From positions 57,175,268 to 57,239,267 of the forward strand of contig NC_062213.1 in the NCBI RefSeq assembly GCF_902686445.1: DNA of 64,000 nucleotides. Direction: 5' to 3'. The position numbers and the translations under genes were made by a program. The notes under the pieces are model-generated. The model was not told where the DNA came from. It worked only from the letters and a program-made list of their open reading frames with translations, and made no database searches. This stretch comes from Sciurus carolinensis (Eukaryota; Chordata; Mammalia; Rodentia; Sciuridae). This document shows, piece after piece, positions 25,401 to 40,100 of the stretch (positions are counted from its first letter, which is position 1; each line of letters begins with the position of its first letter).

Positions 25401-28400
25401 GTGAATGAATTATCATACTATAATATATTTACATTAAAAATAGTTGAAGGTTATTTTTAAATGATAGTGTAAAGATGTTGGAATACCTGAACTACACTTT
25501 GGTTATTTCTGCCAGCCATTTCAAGGCAACACAGACTGGGTAGTTCATAAGTAATAGAAATCATAAGGATGCCCCTCGTGCTGGGTGGCAACATGTCTGG
25601 ATCCTGGTGAAAGCCCTCCTCCTGACTGCAAACTGCTGACTGCACATATCCTCATGTGGAGGCGGAAAGAGAACTAGAGAGCTCTCTGGTGTCTCTTATA
25701 AGGATGTTAATTTTGTTCAGGAGAGCTCCACCCTCCTGCCTTAATCACCTCCCCAAGGCTCAACTCCTAATGCCATCACTTTGGAGGGGGACAGTGTCAA
25801 GATTTCAACATATGAATTGAGGAGGCACAAATATTCAGAACATAGCAGTGACATTTAAAATCATTACATGACTTGGAGTTTTTACTGTATTGGTTATATC
25901 AGTGGCTTCTCACAGCTACTGGCTTATGTGCGATGGACACAAACCCTTTCAGCCTACCCAATGGCTTGCTGATTGTTGCTGGACAAGACAGTATGTTCAG
26001 TTAGGCTCTCAGAACAAAACACTCCCTTCTCATTCTACATAAATTTTGGCCTACCAAACTTGATTAATTACTATGCTTGCCATCACTTTATGGTAAATAT
26101 TTTGTTCTACCTGTGAGCACCCCATGTCACTTTGCCAGAACTCTGAATATATTCAGTCTAGTACTGGGCTTCTCACATTTTCTCATTAATAAAACCCAAT
26201 GGGTCCTAGAGTTGAAATCAATATACAAAGTTCAGGCAAGTAGGAAAGCAGTTAGAGTAAAGTATGTTAGCTCTTGTGATTATAAATTCACATTTGGCAC
26301 ATTTGTTAATTGCTGATTAGATTGCCACTTTTAAGATAACATACAACCATTACTGCACATTAACCTTTAGACTGATGAGCAATTTCAATCTCCTAAAATG
26401 ATCAGAGCATAGAAGTTGGTAGGTTTGCAATCAGTTTTTCCAGACCTCTATAAAATCTCAATTTCTGTTCCTTAATAGGTGAGTTAATTAAATATTTATT
26501 AAGTAACTCCTAGTAGTAATATACCAGTTTGAAGGTGAATGATATGACCTGCTTTCCAAGAACTCTAGTGTCTAAGGAGAGACTATAATTTTAGAGTTTA
26601 TAATTTTAGTAGAGACTAAGGAGAGTTTATAATTTTATATGTTTTAGGAGACTAAAATGACAGAGAATTCTTTTTCATCAGAAAGGACTACTTGACTCAA
26701 AACCTGTAACCTTGACTTTTAATGCAGTTTTGCATGTGTTTATGAAATACTTGTTAGTGGTTTGTTGTATGCAAACTGTTAAATAGTGAACACAAATATA
26801 AAAAAGACTAGTCTACATACTGGGTCACAATCCTGTGAGGTTCACAGTTTTAAAGGAGGACTAGACTCAAAATAAAGGATTGCAATACAATGGAATAATA
26901 ATAATTGTAGTTTAGAATATTTAGGGAACAGAGTTTGACCCCAGGGATTTGGTAGTTAGATTCAAAGTCAGTGGCTCCTGTGACCTGAACTTAGGTAGAG
27001 ATTTCAGTATGGAAAAATTGGAAGTTAGGGTATGATCTGATATCTGATTTCAACATATGAAACATATAAGGAAGGCCTTATATGCCAGATTGAGAAATAT
27101 TAAGTCGATCTTCTGGGACCAGGTAACAGGTGACCATTGAAGGCTTTATAATTGGCAGTACAATTAGATCTGGACTTTAGAAAGATAACTCACAAAGCTC
27201 ATATAAAATAAATTGGAGCTGGGATGCATTCTGAAAGAAAGGTTCTTTCATCAATCCCAATTTAACATAGTTTTTTGTTTGTTTGTTTATTTGTTTGATA
27301 TTGGAGATTGCATCTATGGGTGCTTCACCTCTAAGCCACATCTCCAGCTTTCTTTATATTTCATTTTGAGACAGGGTCTTGCTAAGTTGCTTAAGGCGTG
27401 TTACTTTTTGAAAGCTATAGTAAAATTTACAGATGGCAGCTGATATCCACCGAAGTTTGGGAGTGTCGTTCACTCATTAATATTTTTATTCCATGGAAAT
27501 AAAATGGAGATCTTGAAGACTGTCAAAACAACATAGTTCTTACAGTAAGAAAAAGTAAATAAAATGTATTAAATACTAATTGAGTAGATGGAGTTCTTAA
27601 AGATGTTTCCCAAAAGGAGTGTGGGACTGAAATGACTCAAGCGCCACGACAGGAAGCAGAAGCTTTCTTAAGTTGGTGCAATGGGTTAAGGCCCCATGAT
27701 TACGATCTTTCCTAATGATGAAGGAAGATCCCTTCAAAATCCTTTCTGAATAGTGCTGACTTTTATTGTCAAGGCTTGCTTTACTCACATCTGGTCGGCC
27801 TTCTCTTAAATCAGTGCATTCATCTTGGAGGACAATGTTATGTCTAATACCCCTATGTTTTAATAGCTATTTCATGAAAATTACTATATGAGTTTTTTTT
27901 GGTTTGGAACCCACATCGACATTAGCATTAGATATTGTAAGTTGTTTTTAATCTGGCTTCTTTACCTATGTGTTTATAAAGGTGAATCTCAGACAGATAA
28001 CTGATCAAGACATCATAGATCACATGATAATATTTGTGCTGCAGTTGTTGTTCTACTATTGATAATTATTTATGCAAGTTATTAATTTAAAGATCATCAT
28101 TGGTATGGATAAATACAAAAGTAAAAATTTACTTTACAGAAAAGAATGTTTTCTTTGCACTACAATGATTACAGATATGTTTTATTCTGTCGGTGAGTAA
28201 TTTAAAGTGCACTTATTGATGTCATGACTCTCTGGACCCCATATCAATATTCAGCCTGAATCTGCCATTTTATAGCTGTGTGACAATAGGTAAATTACTT
28301 AGTATTTCTTTTCCTTAGTTTCTTTATATCTAGAATAAGGACATTAATACCCATACTTTATGGGAGTTACTATAAGGATTAAATGTGTTTGTATATGTAA

Positions 28401-31400
28401 ATCTCATTGAACGGTTCCAGGGAACTTAGTAAGCATTCAAAAAGTGATGGTTCTTATCTATTTAGAAATAAAAGGTCTGAAAACAATGCTTTCTAAATAT
28501 GCTATCTCACATCCATAAAAACAGATGAAAATAAAAACCTATAATAAAAAATGACTATAATTGCTTGACTTATGAGACTAAAATTCTAGTAAACATACAA
28601 GATCATTTTGCAATTGTAGAATTTAGAAGTGAATCTTTATTAACTTGTTTTCAAATTTTTATTTAGTCATGAATTTTTTAAAATAAAATACTACGAAGAA
28701 CTCTGATGAGGCCTAAACCCTGATTTTCCTACATTGTCATATGCTCACTTCCAAGTGGTCCCCAATTGGCCATGAGGAACCCCAGGGCTACGTGGACTAC
28801 TTTGTGTGAAAGCCACTGCTTTAGTTCAGTATTTCCATTTTACATATGAGGAAAGTCAAGGAGAGGCTGTACACAATGCCACAGTAAAAACATTGGGATA
28901 GAAACAAAACTGCTTGGGTTCAGAACTTTACCACTTTAGCTATGAGATTTTGGACAAGTCTCTTCATCACTTTAGAGCCTCACTTTCCTAATTCATAATA
29001 AGAATTTTGACTTGTGTAATCTCTGAAGTTCATCCCTGTTGTAAAATCATTTTAATTCCAATTACAGTCACAGTTATCTGTAACTCCAGTTCAGTGTTCT
29101 TCCCATTGTGCTGCTGTAGGCTTGCCTGCTATTTAGAAAGCCCTGAGCATGGATGCCCTGGATGAATCCTATAATAACACTTCTACACACCCACAGGAGG
29201 ATACTACACATACTTTTATAATCTGTGGCACTGTACCAAGTGCAGGTGGATATGCCGCCAGGTTTTCAATAATTATGCAGTGTCTGTATTTTACACAAAC
29301 ATTGTTATCTAGGGAAATCTGCCAGTTGTTGAATCATATAATTCCTGGAACACCCTTTCTTATCCCCAGTCTTACATAACCACATCTTAACTAATACAAA
29401 TTAATAAAATACCACAAAGCGTTTCTAAGGTGCTTTGGTAAAGTGGAGAAAGTTTCCCACAAAAATAAAACATACATTCACCTCCAGAAAATGGAATCCA
29501 ATGCATGTGCAGGTTTACACAAGACAAGGAATGAATTTAATACCTAAGACTCATTAATTACCCATTTGTGAGAAACTCCTTTGCTCTCTATTCAGCACTA
29601 TTAGTATTTCCAATCAATTCTGCAGATTATTTTATTTTTCTTAAGTTAAATTTCATCAAAGAAATTCTTTAGAGGTATTTTCACAAGCAGAAAATAACCA
29701 GGTCAAGTTTGCTTTTCTCATTCTCCTATGTAAAAAATAATGGGGGATCATGTTTCATGATAATGTTATCCAGAAACACCATAGTTAAGAATATAGTTGT
29801 TTTCAACATCTTTAGTCTGATATTCTTTGCTTTTATTGTTGGTGTCCTCTACAGTGCATTACCATCAATGTTAAATGTTTAAATATTTAATTTTCTATTC
29901 CTGCTACTCTTTTTTTGTACTATAGAAACATGCAATATGAAACGTGCTATTTTAGGACTATAACTTAAATGAGAAGCATGGTAAAATAAATTGCTTTGAG
30001 AACTGCCTCACTGGGTTACTCTTGTCATATGATGAAGTGGGAAACTAACATGATCACACTTTTGTGTATTCAAAGTTTTAATTAATTAATAGTAGTATGT
30101 ATTCACCTTAGAATTAGAGAATAAAACTTAGTAGGAAATACCTTTTGATTATTAAACTACTGTATTGCATCTTCTGTCTTTTGATTGTCAGAAAATAGTG
30201 TTTATTTATGGTCATAACAATGAAATACTTCTAAAGCCAAAACTTTCCAGCTATTCTCCTCACCACTCCTCCCTTTGCTTGTTAAAATAGCAATGTTGGG
30301 CACTGGATGAGGAAGAGACAGGAGATATAAGGTTTGATAAGAATCTACTGTCATATCTTTGCAAATACTTGGTTATCTGTTACCTTCTCAAAAATTGTTC
30401 AATAAGCATAATGTATCATAAATAGAGGAATTTAAAATATTAAGCAAAGTAAACATAGTTAAGCTCACAAAATATATCTATTTGTGTTTTCTTTTTCTTT
30501 CTCCTACTTTTTTGGTAGAACATGGTTTGTAGATTTGGAGTTAGTTACTTTATAATTTATTTCCTTGTGGCCATTCCAAACTAAAGAATGCCTATTTACC
30601 TAATAAGATATGACCGAATTGGAGCTAGTGACTTCACTTAGCTGGTTGTACACTTCCAGTGTGAGAGAATTTTTAGCAGCAACCTTCCTTCTGATTCTTC
30701 TGCCTTCATTCCTCCTCATGCTCTATTTCTTCCGTAATTCACCTCTACCCATGCCCTAATTTTCTGCTCTAAACAAAGTAGATAAGCTTCACAGTCAGAA
30801 ATACATTATGAATACTTCCCAAATAGAGACTTAACATCATAAAGCAGGGTTGAGATCATGCCTTATCTCTGCTCAACATCTTATAAGTTATCACTCGTTG
30901 TCTACCCAATGCAGAATTCATTCTCTATCTGGGCTTTTCAGAAACATAATCTGTTTTGATGTATTTCACTCTGTGTCCATTATACTCCCAATACCACAAT
31001 CAAACTGGATTACTTACTGAATTCAACATTTTTGTACCACAGTACCTTTGCTCTGTGTTTCCTATTCTGGAATCTCCTACTTCCCCTGTCTTTCCAATTA
31101 ATCACATACAGAAATCTAAGTACAATTTAAGATTAAGCTCAATCACATACAGAAATCTAAGTACTACTTAATATTAAGCTCAGGTTCTACTGTATTTGGA
31201 GGACAGTCAAAAATAATTTTGCTTTTGGTAGTAGCTTATCTTGATGACTACTAAGGATGATATCATTATATATTTTATGCATAAAATCTGAATAAGCATA
31301 TATATCCAATAAATATTTTAAAATAGACACATTCATGATTAAACATAAAAAATTATCACAAGCAATCCCACATGGGCAGTTTTCAGAATTTAGAAAAAAA

Positions 31401-34076
31401 TGTGTTGTCTTGGTATTTTTTACTAGAATTTATATCTTCAATTCTACTAAACTTTTTTGACTGAAATTAAAAATCACGCTCATATTACTGATATGGCAAA
31501 CCTGGTAGTTGAAAAATTGCGTACTTTGTAATCTTGTGTTTGCAAGCTAGATCTGACAGTCATTAGTCTTCCTACTTCATCTGTTTATAAATCTGTTCTG
31601 TCTGGTTGTGGTGGTGACTGTTGGGCATTGTTTGCCCTGTCAGTTATTCTACAAAGAGGGATTCCTAGGATAGGAAAGTGACTTTTTTTTTTTCAAACAG
31701 GAGAGGAAACTTAATCTTCTCTTTGGGGCTGGAAATACATTGCTCCAAAAATCTGTTGAAAGAAGACTAGATCTGATCTAATGTTATGGGCAAACTCCCC
31801 CCAGACACATGTAAGTGTGGTAGGAACAAGTCATAGATTTTCACTGGTGGCAGTGGTTGCATCCAAAAGGGAAGGGCAGCTTTTAGAATAACCAGAACAC
31901 TGGGAATCAGTTATGAAAGCCTTCAGGCTGAAGACACTGTACTTCAGACTGTGCTTGTCTTAAGTACTTGGGTTGGTATGATTTCCCATACAAGTAGAAA
32001 ACAGAATACTGAAGAGCATTTATTGACCTGTAATAACTCAAAAGTTCCACAGTTGATTGCTGTCAGTTGTGACTCAGTCAGAACTAAAGAAATATTTCTT
32101 TGAGTTCTTTGGCTCCACATTCCTCCTTGTGTCAGTTAGCTTCATGCTGTGGCTTGCCGGGAGCAACCAGGGTTTCTTGCTTTTTTGAAAATCAGTAGAA
32201 TGATCATTTCCTTACCTAAAATTAAGTATTTCTGGTTGTATTCCTTGTGAACAATTCTTATGTCAGTGGAAGAACAAAATTCTGCTGCTTTAGATCTTGG
32301 ATAGTTGAGCAAATTGCTCTGGCCAGGTAGGAGGAATAACTCTTATTGAATTCATATCTAAGTCTTACACAGATCAAAGCCCAATCAACAGCTGGGTGTA
32401 GTGGCTCAGGTCTGTAGTCCCAGCTACTCTGGAGACCTAAGCAGGAGAATCATTTTACCTTAGTTTCAGACCAGCATGGTAACCTAAAATAAAGAGAACT
32501 CATCTCAAAAAAACAAAAACATAAAATCCCAAATTTTAAATAATAATAATAATTATTATAGTAATAACATTTTAAAAACCCAACCTGGATCTTGGAGTGA
32601 GATGAACTTTCATAAAAAAAACACATAACTATGAAAATAATTAAGATGGAGAGATAGATATGATGTTGAATGATAACCATACATCCAGTAAGTACAATGT
32701 GCTTTTTTTGAAGTTCCAAAATCAGATAAAAGTCAGGAAAACCTTTTGGCATAATAAATTCTATCCATCTCCACAAATGAAGTGTGATTATCAGCAGTTT
32801 TCACTAGAAAAACAGTTTGACTTAGAGCAGTGGTGATTTCATGAAGGTGATTTCTCTAGATTTTGCTAGATGTTGTGGAGGTCAAGTGTAAGGTCCTACA
32901 AAGTTTATTACAGATAATGCAATAGATAACACTGGGAATTTTGGAAATCACAGGCACTTTGAGGGGAGTTTATCTCCATTAGATAGGAAGTTGAAGGCTT
33001 AGAACAAGGTGTGTATGAAAAAGAGTGACTTCATGCTGTAATCACTGCAGGAAGAATGTGTAAAGGTTTACTAAAAATCAGAAGCAAAGAATTTATACAC
33101 CTATGAATACTATCTTCCCATCCTATCTCCCCTTTATGTTTATGTGTGTGGGTATGTATTGGTCTTTGTGCATGTATTCAGTATAAATAGGAAAAGGTGT
33201 CTGACACTATGGACAAAGCAGAGAACTAATCTATGACTAATAAATTTTTTTGATGGAAAAAAATGACCAATGAAATAAAAGAAAATATTCCAAAATTGAA
33301 GAGATTTATTTTTTAAATATATATATACTCATCTATTGATTATGAGTCAAAAACAATAAGAAAAGACAAATAATAAGATATAGCAAGCTGATTTTTTTTT
33401 TTCCCAAAAACATTCTCCTGGAGAGGAGGGTTACAACAAAAGAAAATAAAATTAGGCTACTCATTGATTTTCACCAATGTTTACCTCTACTTAACCAATG
33501 TCTACTGAGTTTTGTGAGAACTAAGTGTTCCAATTGTGGGTCCACAATCTTACACCCAAATTTTACTCACTATGCCAAGGAAAATAAAATCCCGAGACCC
33601 ACAAAGAGCACAATTCCTTACCAGAAAAATAATTGCAAATCCTGACTCTAAGATTACTTCAATTGAAAAAGATATTAATAGATAACAATTGTAAAAAAAT
33701 GGTGATGATATAACACAATCAGTATTAAATACTGAAATATTTGGTAATGTTTAGATAGGTGTAAAAATAGAAAGACTGCAGTGACATGCTTCACCTGAGG
33801 ATTAATAATCTGCAAAGTAAGAGGTTATAGAAGGGCTGAAAACAAAAAATAAATAAATAAATCACTCCTCTTATACAAAAATGATTGGTAGATATTTGTG
33901 TTCAAATAGACTGATGGAGAATACAATATTAGTAATCTTTTGAAAAATACTTAAAAGAATTATAACCTGTTCAAATCACTATAGGAAAAGGAAAATAAAA
34001 CATATTCAAACCCTCAAATTATGAAACATAAATATAATGGATATCTGACAATATATTTTAAACTCTGAAATTGAGA

Positions 34077-34117
<41 letters not shown>

Positions 34118-37100
34118 GCTATATAACAGATACAGCTAAAATAAAATGGAAGTCTTAAAACTTCTTCTAATATAAAATGTAAAAATTGATCACTTAAAGA
34201 CAAACAACATAAAAATGTGGATAAGAACACGCTATTTATAGCAAAGGAAATGCAAATTGTCGATTAACATGAAATGATGCTCATCTTTTAGTTGTCAGGG
34301 AAATGCAAATTAAAACTATAATGAGGCATAATTTTTCACATATCGAGATTGGTAAAAGTGTTAAAGACTGATGACGTCTGGCACTGGCAAGAACACAACA
34401 AAAGAAGCTCCATTATTTGCTGGTGGAAGTGTGATAGAAGTATGATCACTTTAAAAATGGGTATACCATTTTATTCAGCAAGTCTCACTTTTGGGAAACA
34501 ATACTAGGGAGGCATTAATATAGAAGGAGATAATATGTATATGTGTATATACAACTAATGTACAAAGATGTCTATTATAACATTGTAGAAGCAAATACTT
34601 GTTTACTCATCAATATGTAAAATATTAAATGAATGGTGGAATACACTTAATATGTACTATTATATGGTTATGAAAAATTGTTCTCAATGAGTTTTATATA
34701 GAATGAGAGTAATCATACAGAGCAAAGTTAAAATAATACAAAACAAGTTTAAGATATATACATCTATATATATATATATAACTATTATGCTACTTTTAAT
34801 AAAACAGGAAAGGAAAATGCCCTCATAACTACTGCATTTGCTTGTATATCTATATTTTGTGTGCAGTATGCCTAATACACACCTGCAGGCTTTTTGAGCA
34901 AGAAGGACATTGTGTTGTGTGTTTGTTAGACACAGGTGAAGGAATTGTACTTTTTGGCACCCCAGGTTATGTGACAGGAAAAATGTAGACTTTGAAACTG
35001 AGAAGCAGAAGCACCCTTGCTGAAGTCCTGTCATATTCCTAGCTTGGTTGGAACTGGTCATTGTTGAAGTAACAGAAAATGTTAATGGAGGATGTCAGTT
35101 AAAAGATAAATACTTGCCATTTTTAATATTAAATAAGTAAAAGTACATCCATTGCTATTCCCTAAACTTTTTTTTCAAGTATGAATTTACTTCATAACTT
35201 TTTCTTCAAATATGAATTTACTAGTTTCCCATAACATTTCTTACAAAAATAAACACTCATAATGCATCCTGTAAAATTTCCACATTCTATTTTTCCAAGA
35301 CCCTTAGACACTTGAAAAATAATCTGTGTCACTTTCTCTTAGGTCTTTTGGATTTACCTCAATATTTTTGTTGTCTCACCCATACCTATTTCAATAATTT
35401 TAAGTAACTCCAATACAATTTTATTTTCGTAAAATGACTTTTTTAATTAATAAACTTTATTTGTTAATACCAGTTAACACCAGTTTTAGGTTCACAGCAA
35501 ATAAAACAGTTGAAAATACATGTTTTTTTTAATTAAATTTTTTATTTTTTTAAATTTGTTCTAATTAGTTATACATGACAGTCAAATGCATTTTGACATA
35601 TTGTACACGAATGTAGCACAACTTCTCATTCCTCTGGCTGAACATGGTGCACAGTCACCCAGTAGTGTAATCACACATGTATATATGGTAATAATGTACC
35701 TCTCATTCCACCGTCCTTCCCATTCCCACACCCACTCCCCTTCCTTCACTCCCCTCTGCACAGTCCAAAGTCCCTTCATTCCAACCCCATTTGTTGAAGA
35801 GGTATCTTTTCTCCAATGTATGTTTTCGGTGCCTTTGTCTAGTATGAGATAACCATATTAATATGAGTTTGTCTCTGTGTCTTCTGTACCATTGATCTAC
35901 ATGTCTATTTTGGTGCCAATACTATATACCCTTTTTGTTACTGTTGCTCTGTAGTATAATTTAAGGTCTGGGATTGTAATGCCTCCTGCTTCACTCTTCT
36001 TGCTTTGGGTCTTTTGTTTTTCCAAATGAATTTCACAATTGCTTTTTCTAATTCTATGAATAATATCATTGGGATTTTAATAGGAATTCATTTAAATCTG
36101 TATATCAGTTTTGGTAGTTTGGTCATTTTGACAATATTAATTCTGCCTATCCAAGAGCATAGGAGATCTTTCCATCTTCTAAGGTCTTCCTCAATTTCCT
36201 TCTTTAGTGTCCTGTAGTTTTCCTCGTAGAGGTCTTTCACCTCTTTTGTTAGGTTGATTCTCAATTATTTTGTTTTTTTGAAGCTATTGTGAATAGGGTA
36301 GTTTTCCTGATTTCTCTTACAGTTGATTCATCATTGTTGTATAGAAATACATTTGATTTATGGGTATTGATTTTATATCCTGCTACTTTGCTGAATTCCT
36401 TCATTAGTTTTAGAAGTTTTCTGGTGGGGTTTTCTCCTAAATATAGAATCATGTCGTTGGCAAATAGTGATAGTTTGAGTTCTTCTTTTCCTCTTCATAT
36501 CTTTTTAATTTCTTTTCTCTGTCTAATTTCTCTGCAATCAGATTTTCAAGGACTATATTGAATAGAAGTGGTGAAAGAAGACATCCATGACTTGTTCCAG
36601 TTTTGGTGGAAAATGCTTTCAATTTTTCTCCATTTAGAATGATGTTGGCCTTAGGCTTAGCATAGTTATCTTTTACAATGTTGAGGTATGTTCCTACTAT
36701 CCCTAGTTTTTCTAGTGTTTTGAACATGAAGAGGTGCTGTATTTTGTCAAGTGCTTTTTCTGCATCTATTGAGATGATCATATGATTCTTGTCTTTAAGT
36801 CTACTGATGTGATGAATTATGTTTATTGATTTTTGGATGTTGAACCAAATTTACATCCCTGGGATGAACCCCACTTGATCGTTGTGCACTATCTTTTTGA
36901 TATGCTTTTGTATGAGATTTGCCACAATTTTACTGAGAATTTTTGTGTCTATGTTCATCAGGGATATTGTTCTGAAGTTTGCTTTCTTTGACATGTCTTT
37001 GTCTGGTTTTAGTTATCAGGGTGATACTAGCCTAATAGAATGAGTTTGGAAAAGTTCTCTCCTTTTCTATTTATTGGAATAATTTGAGGAAAATTGGTGT

Positions 37101-40100
37101 TAATTCTTTCAAGGTCTTATACAACTCAGCTGAGAATTCATCTGGTCCTGAACTTTTCTTAGTTGGTAGGGTTTTATTGTCATCTTCAATTTCATTGCTT
37201 GAAATTGATCTGTTTAAATTGTGTATGTCTGCTTGATTCAGTTTGGATAGTTAATATGTCTCTAGAAATTTGTCAATGTCTTTGAGATTTTCTATTTTAT
37301 TTAAGAATAAATTTTCAAAATATTTTATTATTATCTTCCATATTTCAGTAGTATCTTTTATCATGATATTTCCTTTTTTATCAAGATTTTTAGTAATTTT
37401 CATTTTCTCTCTTTTTCTTTGTTAGTGTAGCTAAGGGTTTATCAATTCTATTTATTTTTTCAAAGAGCCAACTCTTCATTTTGTCAATTTTTCAATTGTT
37501 TGTTTCAATTTCATTGATTTCAGTTCTGATTTTAATTATTTTCTGTCTTATACTGCTTTTGGTATTGATTTATTCTTCTTTTTCTAGGACTTTGAGATGT
37601 AATGTTAGGTCATTTATTTGTTGGCTTTTTATTATATTAATGAATGAGCTCAATGCAACTTTCCACTTAGCACTACTCATAGTGTCCCAGATATTTTGAT
37701 ATATTGTATCAGTGTTCTCATTTACCTCTAAGAATTTTTTTATTTACTCCCTGATTTCTACTGCTATCCATTAGTCATTCAGTAGTATGTTATTTAGTCT
37801 CCAGGTGTTGGAGTAGCTTGTATTTTGTATTTTATCATTGATTTTTAGTTTCATTCCATTATGATGTGATAGAATGCAGGGTTGTATTTGTATTTTTATG
37901 TATTTGCTAAGAGTTGCTTTTCCTTTAGTATGTTTCCTCCCTTTGCTGGTATTGATTTTTTTCATTTCCTCCTCAAGGAATATTTTGCTGAGAATGTTCT
38001 GTAGTGCAGGCTTTCAACTGTGAATTATTTTAACTTTTGTTTATCCTGGAAGGTTTTTATTTCATCTTCAAATCTGAAGCATAGTTTTGCTGGATATAAA
38101 ATTCTTGTTTGGCATTCGTTTTCTTCCAGAGCTTGATACATGTTGTTCTAGAACCTTCTGGCATTGAGATTCTGGGTTGAGAAATCAGCTGAAATCCAAA
38201 GTTACTTCCTCCTATATGTAATCTGATTTTTTTCTCTCACAACCTGGGATCCTGTAAGCCTCTTGTAGTTTATTTTCCATTTCATTCTTTAGATTTGGGA
38301 AATTTTCTGTATTGTGTCATTGAAAAGATTGTGCATTCCTTTGGTTTGTATCTCCATGGCTTCATTTATTCTGATAGATCTTAAATTTGGTCTTTTCATG
38401 TTATCCCATATTTCTTGGAGTTTCCATTCATGGTTTTTTACCATCTTCTCTGTGTAGTTGACTTTATTTTCAAGAGTATACATTTTGTCTTCATTGTCTG
38501 AGGTTCTGTCTTCCAAGTGATCTCGTCTGTTGGTGATGCTTTCTATTAAATTTATAACTTGGTTTATTGATTCCTTCATTTTAAGAATTTCTGCTTGTTT
38601 TGTCACTATCTCTAACTCTTTATTGACATGATCTTTCACTTGCTGTATTTTCTCTTTGATTTCACTCTTTATGCTATTCTTTACTTCTCAGATCAGCTTA
38701 GCTATGTACATTCTAAATTCCTTCTCTGTTGTTTCTTCCACTGTGTTGCCTATAGATTCTATTGTTGGAACATCTTTGTTTGTTTGAGGTACTTTGTTCC
38801 CTTGTTTTTTCATGTTGTTTATGTGTCTTCCCCTCTAGTGATATGAATCTGAGGAAGTACAGTTTCTACCCTGTAATCTTATAGCATCCCTGAAGGTTTC
38901 CAGTAGTTCACCTTGAAGGGGGAGACCAATATTAATAGCATCCAATGCAAACAACATATAATCTTAAACTTAATAGCTCCTATTAAGGCATCTACAGTTT
39001 TGTCACAGTAAACAGAAATGAGGTGTTCAATTATTGTCTATCATATAAACAGTAAGTTTGCTGAAAAGGTTTACAGTTTCAAATGATAGTCAAAGAGGGA
39101 ACAGATGTATTGTAGGACATAATGTTTGAGGGAAAAGGAGGGAAGATAGAGGTAAAAATGTTTAGTAAGAGTGAAGGAGGAATTAATAGAGGTTGACTGT
39201 AAGCATGAGAGAAGTGAGAAAGAGAATTCAGGAAGACAGATAAGTGAGAGAAAAAATACATACAGGTTTAAAAAAATATTAAAATATAAGAATACACAAC
39301 CAAACTGTAATATGCTATTCAGACTTCCCACTCTTCAACAAATTGATGCATGAAAAATATTTCGATTCAAAGATGGTAGAGGTGTGGTAGGGAGAGTCTT
39401 ATGGAAAATTGCGGATTGCTTCCATTGGCTTTCAAAAATCTTCTCAGCATCCCTTCTCCACCAGTAGATGGGGTTTGATAGTAGCTCCAGTCCGGTGGAT
39501 GAGCAGATAGCAAGATGCCCCCATGCCCTCTTCCAGTCTTCCCACCTATTGTAGCTAGCCCCTTCCATCCCTGTGCCCCTCAGGAGTCACTGAGCTGGAG
39601 AGAGCCCAGTTTTCTCCAATTTCTCCAACCTGTGCTCCCCCCAGGGAACTGCCCCTAGTCTCTGGCTTTCCACAGGTTTTCCAGACTCAGACAGGCCCAC
39701 ACAAACCCAGTCACAATCTGAAGGACCTGGGCTTCAGATTCCCCAGGCTCTGCCTTGCTGCAGCCCCACGATCTTTATGCCATTCCAACTTGCAGAGAGA
39801 CCACCAGGGATGCGCTCACACAAAGGAGTGATCCTGCAAAGAGGCCACTAGATGGCGGCCACTAGCATACCCAGCAGAAAGACCTCCAGTGCAACCAGAC
39901 CTTCAGGTACCCCAACAATGTATTTCTAGACCCTGGCAGTGTCCCTAGACTCAGGCAGCCATGCCCCGAGATGGTGGGGATGGCTGTAATAAACCTGTGG
40001 GTACACTGACAATGGACTTCCAGGCAGCAACAGGCAGCAGGTGCTCCACGGGCAAGTTGCAGGTGATCTGCAGGCAAATGGGGGACACTCAGCAGGTGTT

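Noticed and set aside
36261..36781. Reverse transcriptase as evidence for a retron, diversity-generating or other defence system
   Set aside because: Sequence and neighbourhood are those of a decayed mammalian L1 ORF2 with broken frames.
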